Positions 44,280-53,806 of a stretch of DNA of 64,000 nt are shown one piece after another. A program made the position numbers and the translations under genes. Position 1 is the first letter of the stretch. Every line of letters begins with the position of its first letter. This DNA comes from Chryseobacterium phocaeense (GTDB lineage Bacteria; Bacteroidota; Bacteroidia; Flavobacteriales; Weeksellaceae): positions 2,806,158 to 2,870,157 of the forward strand of contig NZ_LT827015.1 in NCBI RefSeq assembly GCF_900169075.1, read 5' to 3'. The notes beneath the pieces are model-generated. The model had not been told where the DNA came from. It made no database searches and saw only the letters and a list, made by a program, of their open reading frames with translations.

Positions 44280-45389
44280 TTATTTTTTAGCTTTCGGCGA
44301 GCATCCTGCCATAGTCGAAATCTTTACAGCTTCTGTAGGCGGAAGGTTTTTGTTTCTTTCTACAAGACTTTCCACCATATTTCTTGCGGTTTCGGTGTAG
44401 ATTTCTGCAATTTTAGAGCCTTCCTGAAGCGCTGCGGGTCTTCCCACGTCTCCGGCTTCTCTTATGCTCTGGATCAGAGGAATCTCTCCCAGCACCGGAA
44501 TACCCAGATCTTCAGCAAGATACTGAGCTCCTTGTTGTCCAAAGATGTAATACTTGTTCTCAGGAAGTTCTGCCGGCGTAAAATACGCCATATTTTCGAT
44601 TAATCCAAGCACAGGAATGTTAATACTTTCCATCTGGAACATCGCGATCCCTTTTCTTACGTCTGCCAAAGCTACGTGCTGAGGTGTACTTACAATTACA
44701 GCACCCGTTACAGGTACTTCCTGAATGATGGATAAGTGGATATCTCCAGTTCCCGGAGGAAGGTCTATCAATAAAAAGTCAAGTTCGCCCCACGCTGCAT
44801 CCCTGATCATCTGGTTCAGTGCTTTGGAAGCCATAGGACCTCTCCATACTACTGCCTGGTTAGCTCCGGAAAAATATCCGATAGAAAGCATTTTTACCCC
44901 ATAATTTTCTATAGGCTTCATCATACTTTTTCCTCCAACTTCCACAGAAATCGGTTTTTCACCTTCCGTATCGAACATGGTAGGCACAGACGGTCCGTAG
45001 ATATCGGCATCCAGCAATCCCACTTTGAATCCCATTTTGGCTAAAGTAACGGCCATATTCGCTGCTACGGTAGATTTTCCCACCCCTCCTTTTCCGGAAG
45101 CAATGGCAATAATATTCTGAATTCCCGGAATCTGCTTGCCTTTGATCTGGCTTTGCTGAATCTCGCTCGGCTCCGGAGAAACAATTTTAAGTTTCAGCTG
45201 GATATCTTCTCCAAACTCACTGGCAAAAGCCTGCTTCATGGCTGCTTCCAGTTTCTTCTTTTCGTGCATGGCCGGTGAGTGGGCAGTCATGTCAATATAC
45301 ACATCGTTACCCATAATCTGAAAATTACTCACCAAATCATCTACTTCTATCTCTTTAAGGAAATCCTGTACCTTTTCTTTCGTCAACAT
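44280..45389 (-). CDS. apbC: Mrp/NBP35-family iron-sulfur carrier ATPase
   Basis: A 369-residue ATPase. The N-terminal 75 residues are a MIP18/DUF59-like domain; the deviant P-loop is SGKGGVGKST at 98-107, then DADIYGPSVP and LIDLPPGTGD. It carries Fe-S clusters to apoproteins. The usual C-terminal cysteine pair used for cluster binding is not obvious, with only one Cys in the tail (MAGCSPKAKK). The NifU-like gene follows in the same operon. Confidence 0.92.
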   Translation of the reverse strand: MLTKEKVQDFLKEIEVDDLVSNFQIMGNDVYIDMTAHSPAMHEKKKLEAAMKQAFASEFGEDIQLKLKIVSPEPSEIQQSQIKGKQIPGIQNIIAIASGKGGVGKSTVAANMAVTLAKMGFKVGLLDADIYGPSVPTMFDTEGEKPISVEVGGKSMMKPIENYGVKMLSIGYFSGANQAVVWRGPMASKALNQMIRDAAWGELDFLLIDLPPGTGDIHLSIIQEVPVTGAVIVSTPQHVALADVRKGIAMFQMESINIPVLGLIENMAYFTPAELPENKYYIFGQQGAQYLAEDLGIPVLGEIPLIQSIREAGDVGRPAALQEGSKIAEIYTETARNMVESLVERNKNLPPTEAVKISTMAGCSPKAKK

Positions 45390-45543
45390 ATAAATATAAA
45401 TTGTTCACAAATTTACGGATTTTTTCGATAATTTAGAATCAATAAAATCTATGATCCGATGTGATAAATAACATGACAGAAAAACAGCTCCCTATTTCTT
45501 ATCTTACTCCTTATCATATCATTCCACTTTTATAAAGACAATT

Positions 45544-45999
45544 ATGAATTCAAATACTTATCCTTCCAAATATGCATCTCCAAAGGGTATTTTCACTGTT
45601 GGAAAAACCCGGTTCAAATGGTATGATCTCGCTGCCGACCCAGCCATCATTTCTCCACGGGATATCATTAATGCCAAAGCCTGCATTGAAAATGCTGATG
45701 AAAATTTTCAGGATAAGAATGATCTCGGGTTTGTCATTATGCACCGATGTGGAGAAAATTATCTGCTGCTGGTCTGCACCTGGAGAAGTGAAAACGAATT
45801 ATGGGAAAGCGTGTATTATGACGGCTCCGGAACATTTGAAGTCTGGGACAGAAATAAAATACACCTCCCTACCTACTGTGTCTGGGAAATGGGAATCGTC
45901 TACCATGAGTCCCAAGCCTGGAAAAAATTTCTGGGAACAGACCGGGTTGCTACTCATCAGCAACAGTATTTGGATGATCTTTTTGAGGGGGAAGTGTGA
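45544..45999 (+). CDS. Conserved-looking protein of unknown function
   Basis: A 151-residue protein starting at ATG 45544. It is rich in Trp and Tyr, for example FKWYDLAADPAIISPRDIIN, VCTWRSENELWESVYYDGSG and CVWEMGIVYHESQAWKKFLG. There is no signal peptide or membrane segment. I chose this frame over an overlapping one (45572-46024) because its composition is protein-like while the other is rich in Lys, Ser and Cys without order. Family and function are not recognised. It lies alone between Mrp and GH92. Confidence 0.65.
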   Translation: MNSNTYPSKYASPKGIFTVGKTRFKWYDLAADPAIISPRDIINAKACIENADENFQDKNDLGFVIMHRCGENYLLLVCTWRSENELWESVYYDGSGTFEVWDRNKIHLPTYCVWEMGIVYHESQAWKKFLGTDRVATHQQQYLDDLFEGEV

Positions 46000-46286
46000 T
46001 AAAAGTAAGGGATTGAGATATTAAGATATTTAAAGATTAAAAAATTGAATGATTTAAAGATTAAACGACCGATATAATATTCAGGGGAGCGGACTAAAGC
46101 CCGCTTAAAAAAATAAACAATTCAAAAGGCTTCAGTCAAAACATTTATCCAATATTATTCAAACATAATCATCTCTGCAAGCCCTGTAATCCGTGGGGAA
46201 CAAAATCCTTCTTAAAATTATAGTGAATAAAAATTCAAACTCAGGAAACCCATTTTTTCAATATATTCGTTGTATAAAATTATAAT
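46000..46286. other. Intergenic stretch with short repeats
   Basis: Repeated AAAGATTAAA units (46030-46065) and an imperfect palindrome AGCGGACTAAAGCCCGCT (about 46085-46102), typical of dispersed flavobacterial repeats. The GH92 promoter is probably in the last 60 bases, but no clear element is seen. Confidence 0.45.
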
Positions 46287-49088
46287 ATGAAAAACAGACT
46301 GGCAGTTTTCTCCCTTTTTATTGCCCAGATCATCTATTCCCAGAATTATTCCCAGTATGTAAACCCTTTTATAGGAACTGGCGGCCACGGCCATACCTTT
46401 CCCGGAGCTATTGTTCCTTTCGGGATGGTTCAGCTTTCACCGGATACCCGGATAGACGGAAGCTGGGACGGATGCAGCGGGTATCATTACTCAGATTCTG
46501 TGATTTATGGTTTTTCCCACACCCACCTGAACGGAACGGGAGTTTCAGATTATGGAGACATTATGTTGATGCCCACCATGGGAAATGCAAGCTTAAGCCC
46601 CAAAGATTATTCTTCTAAATTTTCGCATAAAAATGAAAAGGCATCGGCAGGGTTCTACTCCGTTAAATTAGATAAAAACAATATTGATGTCCGTCTGACT
46701 ACAACCAAAAGGGTCGGTTATCATGAATATACTTTTAACAATTCCGGAAAAGCAAATATCATCCTGGACCTTAATCACAGGGATAAGCTTCTGGAAGGGG
46801 AAGTGAAAATCATTGATGATAAAACCGTAGAAGTATTCAGAAGAAGTGAAGCCTGGGCAACCAATCAGTATATCTATGCCAGAATTGAGTTTTCAAAACC
46901 TATGAAAATCTCAAAAAAGGACGTTAACGGAAAACAGGAAGACCGCCTTTTCACCGGGACCAAACTGGCGCTGGCTTTTTCATCCGATGTTAAAAAAGGA
47001 GACAAGATCATTGTAAAAGTAGCAATTTCCCCTACCGGCTATGAAGGAACAGAAAAAAATATGCTGGCAGAAGGCAAATCCGGCGATTTTGAATCAATAA
47101 AGAAACAAGCAGAAACTGAATGGAACAAAGAACTCTCAAAAATTGAAGTTAAATCCGATGATAAGGATAAACTCTCTGTCTTTTACACCGCTTTGTATCA
47201 TGTATTCACTCAGCCGAATATCAATATGGATGTTGATGGAAGATACAGAGGCAGGGACAATAAGCTCTATTCCGCACAGGGTTTTGATTATTATTCCGTA
47301 TTCTCGCTTTGGGATACCTTCAGGGCTGCCCATCCGCTGATGACGCTGATCGACAGGAAAAGGACGGCGGATTTTATCAATACTTTTATCAAACAGTATG
47401 AGCAGGGCGGAAAACTTCCGGTATGGGAACTGGCTTCCAATGAAACGGAATGTATGATCGGCTACCACTCCGTTTCTGTGATTGCAGATGCCATGGCCAA
47501 AGGAATCAAAGGGTTTGACTACGAAAAAGCATTTGAAGCATCTAAAAATTCTGCCATGCAGGATATTTTCGGACTGAATGCATACAAGCACAACACCTAC
47601 ATCAGCATGGATGATGAATCTGAAAGTGTTTCCAAAACAGTAGAATATGCCTATGACGACTGGTGTATCGCGCAAATGGCTAAAATTTTAGGCAAAAAAG
47701 AAGACTATCAGTATTTTATGAAGCGTTCCCAGAGCTGGAAAAATTTGTATAACCCGATTAACGGCTTTATGCAGCCCAGAAAAAACGGGAACTGGTATGA
47801 GCCTTTTGATCCGAGAGAAGTTAATAACAATTACACAGAAGGCAATTCATGGCATTATTCCTATTCCGTACAGCAGGATATTCCGGGATTGATTGCCGCA
47901 CATGGAGGAAAGGAGAAATTTGAACAGTTTATTGACGCAATCTTTACTGCACCGGATCAAACAACGGGAAGAGAACAGGCTGATATAACAGGACTAATGG
48001 GACAATATGCACAGGGAAATGAACCCAGTCACCACATCGCCTATCTCTATAATTATGTAGGAAAACCTGAGAAAACAGACGCCAAGATTAAATACATTCT
48101 CGATAATTTCTATAAAAATTCACCGGACGGGCTTATAGGCAACGAAGACTGCGGCCAGATGAGCGCATGGTACATCCTGAGTTCAATGGGAATCTACTCT
48201 GTAACTCCCGGGCTTCCGGAATGGCAGACGACAACACCTTATTTTGATGAGGTGAAGATTCATCTTGAGGACGGAACAACAAAAGTAATTACGAAAAATA
48301 CCGGCCGGGCCGAGCTCCAGAAATTAGGTTTTGAAAACATCAAACCGGCAAAAGATTTCAAATATACACAACTGACTGCAGCACCCGTAATTGCATCCGA
48401 CAGGATTTTTGATTTCTCAGCCAAGGTACAGATCACTTCTCTGAATCTGGGTGAAAAAGTGTACTATATGACCATGGACGAAACCGATGCCAATGTAAGA
48501 AAGACTTTTACCGCTTATAAAGGCCCCTTCACCATCAGCAGAACAACGCAGGTTCATGCTTACTCGGAAAGAAATGGTGAAAAAAGCTCAGTAACCATGG
48601 CCAATTTCAGCAGAAGACCTAATTACTGGGATATTACGGTACATTCAAAAGTGAATCCACAGTACACCGCCAACGGAAAGCTGGCCCTTATTGACGGAAT
48701 CAATGGTGACATCAACTGGAGAAAAGGAGAATGGCAGGGCTACCAGGGACAGAACTTTGAAGCCGTGATTGATCTGAAATCACCTCAGCAGATTACCCGA
48801 TTATCTTCTACCTATCTTCAGGACAGTAAAGCGTGGATCCTGATGCCTAAAAAGGTGGAATATTATGCTTCCATGAACGGAAAAGACTTTATCCTTCTGA
48901 AAAGTATTGACAACACTCTTGATGCTAAGGATGAAAAAGTACAGATCAAAGATTTCGGAGCGGAAATCCTTCAGACAGAAGCCCGCTATATCAAAGTAAA
49001 AGCTTATTACTACGGGAAGCTTCCGGAATGGCATCAGGGTGCCGGCGGTGAAGCTTATATTTTTATTGATGAGATTTCAGTGAAATAA
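46287..49088 (+). CDS. GH92 family alpha-1,2-mannosidase with C-terminal F5/8-type domain
   Basis: A 933-residue exported glycosidase. The signal peptide is MKNRLAVFSLFIAQIIYSQ. The GH92 N-terminal domain begins YVNPFIGTGGHGHTFPGAIV, with WDGCSGYHYSD. The catalytic domain has YTEGNSWHYSYSVQQD, with the general acid Glu of the family, GNEPSHHIAYLYNYVG and IGNEDCGQMSAWYILSSMGI. GH92 enzymes are calcium-dependent exo-mannosidases acting on N-glycans or yeast mannan, probably in the periplasm. A chitobiase-like Ig domain (about 690-775) and an F5/8 type C-like carbohydrate-binding domain (about 780-930) follow. It is a single gene without SusCD partners. Confidence 0.93.
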   Translation: MKNRLAVFSLFIAQIIYSQNYSQYVNPFIGTGGHGHTFPGAIVPFGMVQLSPDTRIDGSWDGCSGYHYSDSVIYGFSHTHLNGTGVSDYGDIMLMPTMGNASLSPKDYSSKFSHKNEKASAGFYSVKLDKNNIDVRLTTTKRVGYHEYTFNNSGKANIILDLNHRDKLLEGEVKIIDDKTVEVFRRSEAWATNQYIYARIEFSKPMKISKKDVNGKQEDRLFTGTKLALAFSSDVKKGDKIIVKVAISPTGYEGTEKNMLAEGKSGDFESIKKQAETEWNKELSKIEVKSDDKDKLSVFYTALYHVFTQPNINMDVDGRYRGRDNKLYSAQGFDYYSVFSLWDTFRAAHPLMTLIDRKRTADFINTFIKQYEQGGKLPVWELASNETECMIGYHSVSVIADAMAKGIKGFDYEKAFEASKNSAMQDIFGLNAYKHNTYISMDDESESVSKTVEYAYDDWCIAQMAKILGKKEDYQYFMKRSQSWKNLYNPINGFMQPRKNGNWYEPFDPREVNNNYTEGNSWHYSYSVQQDIPGLIAAHGGKEKFEQFIDAIFTAPDQTTGREQADITGLMGQYAQGNEPSHHIAYLYNYVGKPEKTDAKIKYILDNFYKNSPDGLIGNEDCGQMSAWYILSSMGIYSVTPGLPEWQTTTPYFDEVKIHLEDGTTKVITKNTGRAELQKLGFENIKPAKDFKYTQLTAAPVIASDRIFDFSAKVQITSLNLGEKVYYMTMDETDANVRKTFTAYKGPFTISRTTQVHAYSERNGEKSSVTMANFSRRPNYWDITVHSKVNPQYTANGKLALIDGINGDINWRKGEWQGYQGQNFEAVIDLKSPQQITRLSSTYLQDSKAWILMPKKVEYYASMNGKDFILLKSIDNTLDAKDEKVQIKDFGAEILQTEARYIKVKAYYYGKLPEWHQGAGGEAYIFIDEISVK

Positions 49089-49106
49089 TTTTCCTAAAAT
49101 ACTATA

Positions 49107-49141
49107 AAAAATCTCCTTTGAAAACTTCAAAGGAGATTTTT
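49107..49141 (+). terminator. Terminator of the GH92 gene
   Basis: ATCTCCTTTGAA and TTCAAAGGAGAT form a 12-bp stem with a short loop, followed by TTTTTATTTT. Confidence 0.87.
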
Positions 49142-49500
49142 ATTTTAATGTGTCGTGAACTTCTGTTTACAAAGCATTTTTCATATAAATTACGATAGTG
49201 AATAATGCTTTATTTCACGCAGATCACGCAGATGGTGCAGATGTTTGAGTTTAAAAATCTGCGAGAGATAAAATAATACGTTATTTATTTTGTATTGAAA
49301 AGATATCCGGCAGATTAAGCTGATTGCTGCTAAGAGTAGTAAGATGCTTCGACTTCGCTCAGTATTCGAATTTTGCAATATGGCTATTTATCTTAAACTT
49401 CATGAATAGCATTACAATTACCTATTTGAAATACTTCAAAGCTTGTTTCACCCTTTCTAATTATTGCATTACATTTTATTAAATTCTATTTGTGTGCAGA
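49142..49500. other. Junction region left of the second island
   Basis: No gene. It contains GCAGATCACGCAGATGGTGC (49219-49240 region), a direct repeat text, and GCTTCGACTTCGCTCAGTAT (49347-49366), a common dispersed repeat of flavobacteria. The left att site of the second island should be here, but no match to the right side was found by eye. Confidence 0.4.
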
Positions 49501-49503
49501 ATA

Positions 49504-49546
49504 TTTGACACAAATTTTGACACTTTATTTTTATTAAATACATTTG
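49504..49546 (+). promoter_or_regulatory. Promoter of the second integrase gene
   Basis: TTG (49517-49519), 19 bases, then TACATTTG (49539-49546) is a good match to the Bacteroidota -33/-7 promoter. TTTGACAC is directly repeated at 49504-49511 and 49516-49523 with a 12-base period and overlaps the -33 box, so a regulator may bind there. The ATG is 17 bases downstream of the -7 element. Confidence 0.6.
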
Positions 49547-49562
49547 CTTTAAAATAAAGCTT

Positions 49563-50858
49563 ATGGCAACGGTCAAATATTATCTGCGCAGTAAAACTAA
49601 GGAAAGTATTATACAGATGCAATTAAGTGTGTCAAAAACACTGAAAATGCGTAATTCAACAGGGCTCATTATTAATTATACTGATTGGAGTGATAAAACC
49701 TCCCTTCCCAAACAAAACAGCCCGCACACAAAAAACCTTACCTCTCAGCTAAACGGATTAAGAGTCTATGTTTTGAATGAGTACAATAATGACCTTTCAA
49801 GAGGTGCTTTGTTTGATAAATACTGGCTTAAAGGAAAAATCAATCATTTTTTTGAAAGAACCGATCATGAAAGCACCAATGATAATATTTTGGTTAACTA
49901 TTTAAAGGCATACAGAGAGCTTAGGAAGCTGGACACAAAAACCACAGAGAAGACCGATAACCAGTACTACAATTTGCTGGATAAGTTTTCCCGTTTTCAA
50001 AAGTTTAAGAAAAGAACCTACCTTTTGTCTGATATTGATAAAAAAACAATGTTGGAGTTTAACAGCTGGCTTATGGCTGAAGGCGGCCTGATGGAATCCA
50101 CAGCAAGAGGAAACCTTAAAAACCTTAAAACTGTACTGCTCGATGCCAGGGATAACGGAAAGACCATCCATCACCAGATCAACGGTTTTGTGATTGAAAA
50201 CAAACCCGCTTTAAAGGTGTTTTTAAATTTTCAGGAAATTGAGCAGATTAAAAGCGCACCTATTTTAGGTGAAGATTTACAGCACGCAAGGGACTGGCTT
50301 ATCATAGGCTGCTATACCGGGCAGCGTGTGAGTGATCTTCTGGGTATGAATAAGACCCGGATATTTACTAAAACGAATTCGGAGGGTGAAAGCTTCCGGT
50401 TTATAGAGCTAACCCAGATTAAGACAGGAAAGCATGTCACTATACCACTGCATGATGAGGTTGAAGAAATACTACAGAAATATAATGGTGATTTCCCGCC
50501 TTTGTTCCGGGGCACAACCCACGATAGCAACGCAGCTAAATTTAACCTACACCTTAAAAAAGTGTGCGAGCTTGCGGGGCTTAACGCGATAATGAAAGGT
50601 AAAGTCTTTAATGATGAACTAAAACGTAATGAACTTAAGGAGACAGAAAAATACAATCTGATAAGCAGCCATATCTGCCGCAGAAGCTTTGCTACTAATT
50701 TCTATGGAGACAAAAGATTTACAACACCTCAGATTATGGCTATTACTGGACATAGCACAGAGACTACATTTTTATCATACATTGGAAAAACCTCATCCGA
50801 CCATGCATTGCAAACTGCAAAAACATTCCGTGAGATTTCACAGCAGAAAACATCTTAA
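49563..50858 (+). CDS. Tyrosine recombinase (integrase) of the second island
   Basis: A 431-residue tyrosine recombinase. An N-terminal arm-type region (MATVKYYLRSKTKESIIQMQ) typical of Bacteroidota transposon integrases is followed by a SAM-like domain (about 115-210) and a catalytic domain. Catalytic residues are Arg in CYTGQRVSDLL, the HxxR of SSHICRRSF, His in TGHSTETT and Tyr in LSYIGK. It is unrelated at sequence level to the first integrase except for fold. It marks the left end of the second island. Confidence 0.9.
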   Translation: MATVKYYLRSKTKESIIQMQLSVSKTLKMRNSTGLIINYTDWSDKTSLPKQNSPHTKNLTSQLNGLRVYVLNEYNNDLSRGALFDKYWLKGKINHFFERTDHESTNDNILVNYLKAYRELRKLDTKTTEKTDNQYYNLLDKFSRFQKFKKRTYLLSDIDKKTMLEFNSWLMAEGGLMESTARGNLKNLKTVLLDARDNGKTIHHQINGFVIENKPALKVFLNFQEIEQIKSAPILGEDLQHARDWLIIGCYTGQRVSDLLGMNKTRIFTKTNSEGESFRFIELTQIKTGKHVTIPLHDEVEEILQKYNGDFPPLFRGTTHDSNAAKFNLHLKKVCELAGLNAIMKGKVFNDELKRNELKETEKYNLISSHICRRSFATNFYGDKRFTTPQIMAITGHSTETTFLSYIGKTSSDHALQTAKTFREISQQKTS

Positions 50859-50977
50859 AATTTCACAGAGTAAATTAAATCTTTTTTATCCGTATAATGA
50901 ATAAAAAATTTAGTTTCATTTTTTGAGCTACAGTCATTCATGAAAAAATTGCTATGCAATATTATACGTAATTTATA

Positions 50978-51014
50978 ATACGACAACCTTTGTCGCGTTT
51001 TATTTTTATTTTAG
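50978..51014 (+). promoter_or_regulatory. Promoter/operator 1 of 3: CGACA-N5-TGTCG with -7 box
   Basis: CGACA (50981-50985), five bases, TGTCG (50991-50995) is a perfect inverted repeat whose right half includes TTTG of a -33 box. TATTTTAG (51007-51014) follows with 14 bases between TTG and it. Identical geometry is found at 52430-52463 and 58195-58228. Confidence 0.55.
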
Positions 51015-51042
51015 TCTGAAATTCCAATTAATAGCATAGATC

Positions 51043-51987
51043 ATGAAAAAGACATTTATAAAAAAATATACACAGACAAGACTGGATAATTTATTAGGAA
51101 TAGACAATTCAAATAAATATCAGATTCCTTTGTATAATAATTTTGAAAATTTTAAAAATGATTATCCTAGAAATTTAAATGATTACTTAAAACACAATCC
51201 TAATGAATCTGAGGAATCCTTTGTCGCAGAAATTTTATATAATAAATATCAAATAAATAATTATAAAACTGCTCCCATAGATTTTAAGTTTACTTTATCG
51301 GAAAGAAAATACGATACTTTTATTGAAGTACAGTTTACCCCCACAATTTTAGAAAATATATTACGAAATGCTATAAAAAAATACATTTTAAAATGTTATC
51401 ATAAAAAAATGTTTTTGTCTTCTACCCAACTAATAAACTGGGATGAAATTGTAGTAGATAAAGGAAAAATAAAAGAAATAGATTACACTAAGATAACTGA
51501 TGAAGCATTAAAAATATTTCTAAAATATATGGGGGATATTAATAATGAACTTCTTTTAACAAAGCTACCACGTATTTACCTCCATAATTACACATACATT
51601 AACAAAAACAAAATTAAATTTGATTATTATGGATTTATGCAGAATGAATATATAGAATATCATAAAATTGCCAAATATTTATTTAAAAGGTTCGATGATT
51701 TACAGAATACAAACCATAAAGTAAACACTCATAAAATAAAATATAAAAATCCTCAAAAATTAGCTTTGTTGCAGGAATTGGGCTTTTTTGAACTACCAAT
51801 ATTCAATACTTTGACTGAAACCAGGATCAACGAAATCACTGGAATTTTACTGGATGCAGATCCAAAAGAGTTTGTTTATAAAAACAGGTTGAATTTAAAA
51901 TCGAAATCCCCGGATTACCAAACCCATAAGTATACTGCGTATCAGTATACAGAAGAAATGAAAAGGCTCATTTCTGAGACAGATTAA
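51043..51987 (+). CDS. Unrecognised island protein, 314 residues
   Basis: A lysine-, asparagine- and tyrosine-rich, AT-rich-coded protein of 314 residues, predicted soluble. It contains ENILRNAIKKYILKCYHKKM and ENILR- and YIEYHKIAKYLFKRFDDL-like helices, with no motif I recognise. Its gene starts about 28 bases after a promoter with the CGACA palindrome shared by two other sites. Function unknown; such proteins are common cargo after integrases. Confidence 0.65.
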   Translation: MKKTFIKKYTQTRLDNLLGIDNSNKYQIPLYNNFENFKNDYPRNLNDYLKHNPNESEESFVAEILYNKYQINNYKTAPIDFKFTLSERKYDTFIEVQFTPTILENILRNAIKKYILKCYHKKMFLSSTQLINWDEIVVDKGKIKEIDYTKITDEALKIFLKYMGDINNELLLTKLPRIYLHNYTYINKNKIKFDYYGFMQNEYIEYHKIAKYLFKRFDDLQNTNHKVNTHKIKYKNPQKLALLQELGFFELPIFNTLTETRINEITGILLDADPKEFVYKNRLNLKSKSPDYQTHKYTAYQYTEEMKRLISETD

Positions 51988-52094
51988 AATCTACTGCAAT
52001 ATTAAACGGGAGTAAAATGGGAATCATTATGCACTCCCCCAATTCTCAATACTGATAACTTTGTGTCATTAAAAATAAGATAAAAAATAAAATT

Positions 52095-52379
52095 ATGACA
52101 CAGATACAATTTATTGGAACATCTCCTAAAGAACTTATTGAAGAGCTTAAGGAATCTCTAATCCCTAAACTTAAAGAAGAATTATCCAAAGAATTTCAAC
52201 CCAAAGAACCTGCGGAATATCTAACCCGGCAGGAAGTATGCGAAATGTTTCGGGTTGATTTAAGTACCTTACACCGATGGAGAAAAGATGGAATCCTGAT
52301 TGCTTACGGGCTGGGAAACCGAATCTATTTTAAGAGAAACGAGATTGAAGATTTGTTGACTCGAAACAGGCTGAAATAA
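52095..52379 (+). CDS. Excisionase-like HTH protein
   Basis: A 94-residue protein. A helical N-terminal half (LIEELKESLIPKLKEELSKE) precedes an HTH_17 domain YLTRQEVCEMFRVDLSTLHR with wing WRKDGILIAYGLGNRIYFKR. It is the usual excisionase or DNA-binding regulator beside flavobacterial integrases. It lies between unknown island genes, all on the plus strand. Confidence 0.85.
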   Translation: MTQIQFIGTSPKELIEELKESLIPKLKEELSKEFQPKEPAEYLTRQEVCEMFRVDLSTLHRWRKDGILIAYGLGNRIYFKRNEIEDLLTRNRLK

Positions 52380-52428
52380 GTCATCAGAATAAACCCATTA
52401 TAAAAGGTATTATTAAGTATAGGAAAAT

Positions 52429-52463
52429 GCGACACATTTTGTCGTAGTACTGATTTAATTTTA
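52429..52463 (+). promoter_or_regulatory. Promoter/operator 2 of 3: CGACA-N5-TGTCG with -7 box
   Basis: CGACA (52430-52434), five bases, TGTCG (52440-52444), then 14 bases after TTG the element TAATTTTA (52456-52463). It is 20 bases in front of the 250-residue protein gene. Confidence 0.55.
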
Positions 52464-52483
52464 CCTTCTAAAAATTAGAACCT

Positions 52484-53236
52484 ATGGAGACTTCCAAAAA
52501 ATATGATGTAAAATATTTCAATTTCCCTGTTCATCTCATGCAGAATGTTTTAAAGGCCAACCAGAAAACCAAAAAAGATTTTCTCAATGACTTGCTACGT
52601 TATTCCATTTACAGACATGCTGTTCTTATCGAGGATTTGAACGAATATGAAGAAACAGACCAGGAAAGACTTAAACGGTCTGCAGGATGGCTTAATGTTC
52701 AATTGGGAAACCCAAAATATGCTTTGGATGAAGGAATAAGGCTGTATGATAAATATAGAAATGCTAAAGTATTTACAGGGTTCAATACGGATATTTTCTG
52801 GGATTTTTATAAGAATGAGAAAACAGATTATCATTGGGAGTGCCTCTTTGCTTTTTTAGCCTTTAAATCCATTATTGGAAAAAAACGGTACGTGAAAACC
52901 AATAACGAGCTTCTTTTTACCCGTATGGCAGGAAAGGAAACAGTAAAAGAATATCAAGCCTTAAAGGGATTCAATTTCACAAGGTATCATCTGGATAAAA
53001 TAAAAACAGAATTACAGCTTAACTGGGGGCTGCAATACTATTCAAGATATACCAAAGGATTTTATGCAGGATTTGACATTGACTTAGAATCACTTATCTA
53101 TGAAGCGGAGAAAAGAAAAGACAGCATGAAAAAAGCATTACTGAAAGAAGAGAAAAAGGCAACCGTCAATACCGTTTTGGAGAGGATTAAAAATCAGCAG
53201 CACCACAACAGCTTAAAAAGAAAATCAGCACCTTAA
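52484..53236 (+). CDS. Unrecognised island protein, 250 residues
   Basis: A 250-residue soluble, mostly helical protein with many Lys and Tyr, including KKDFLNDLLRYSIYRHAVLI, TDIFWDFYKNEKTDYHWECL and FNFTRYHLDKIKTELQLNWG. The C-terminus is basic (KNQQHHNSLKRKSAP). The last third could be a winged-helix-like region, as in replication initiators, but no clear motif supports that. It has its own palindromic promoter. An AT-rich, repeat-bearing gap follows, so a replication role is possible but unproven. Confidence 0.65.
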   Translation: METSKKYDVKYFNFPVHLMQNVLKANQKTKKDFLNDLLRYSIYRHAVLIEDLNEYEETDQERLKRSAGWLNVQLGNPKYALDEGIRLYDKYRNAKVFTGFNTDIFWDFYKNEKTDYHWECLFAFLAFKSIIGKKRYVKTNNELLFTRMAGKETVKEYQALKGFNFTRYHLDKIKTELQLNWGLQYYSRYTKGFYAGFDIDLESLIYEAEKRKDSMKKALLKEEKKATVNTVLERIKNQQHHNSLKRKSAP

Positions 53237-53806
53237 AAAGAGAAATTAGGTATTTCAGCAAACTGTTTGCAAACCCTCAAAACATTTTTTCAAAACTTCA
53301 GCACCTTAAAAAAAATATATAATAAAGGTATTTAATAAAGATAAATAAAAAAGATAATAAAAGATCGTGTTCGTTTTTTTGAGAAAAAACAAACTACCCT
53401 TTTTTTAATTCAGTCATGGAAGTTTTGTTTTTAAATTTTGCTCTTTCTGGCAGAAACAGAAATAAGAGATACAAGAGCCAAAACCGGAATTAAGGAAAAA
53501 AATGAAAAAATGTTTTGCTGATCAATTGGAACAGAAAATAAAATTGCGCAGAAACAAATCCGTTTCAGTTAAAATTAAAGTGGTTTTGGATCGTTTTGCA
53601 CATTGAATAATAATTTACACTATCCAACAGAAAAAGGCGATTTTTAAGTATTAAATTAAAGCCGTTGCGAAAAAATATAATTTATAGAGAAAATGGAAAA
53701 AAGCCATCATGAGAAAAAATCACTCTAAAAACAATAAAAAAAATGACCCCAAAAATTCGATCTGATTTATTCCAGATTACCTATTAAATTTTAAAATTAC
53801 TCTACA
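53237..53806. other. AT-rich gene-free stretch with direct repeats
   Basis: About 570 bases without a gene. TCAGCACCTTAAAAA occurs at about 53225-53239 and again at 53299-53313, and shorter AGCTTAAAAAG is close by. The rest is very AT-rich, with poly-A on the plus strand near 53310-53360 and 53690-53760. It could be an origin or regulatory region of the island. Nothing firmer can be said. Confidence 0.4.

Noticed and set aside
45572..46024. 150-codon ORF overlapping the 45544 gene in another frame
   Set aside because: Composition is unordered and rich in Lys, Ser and Cys; the other frame gives a coherent protein.
49190..49378. 62-codon ORF on the minus strand, with NTERSRS
   Set aside because: It is translation of dispersed repeats (GCTTCGACTTCGCTCAG), not a gene.
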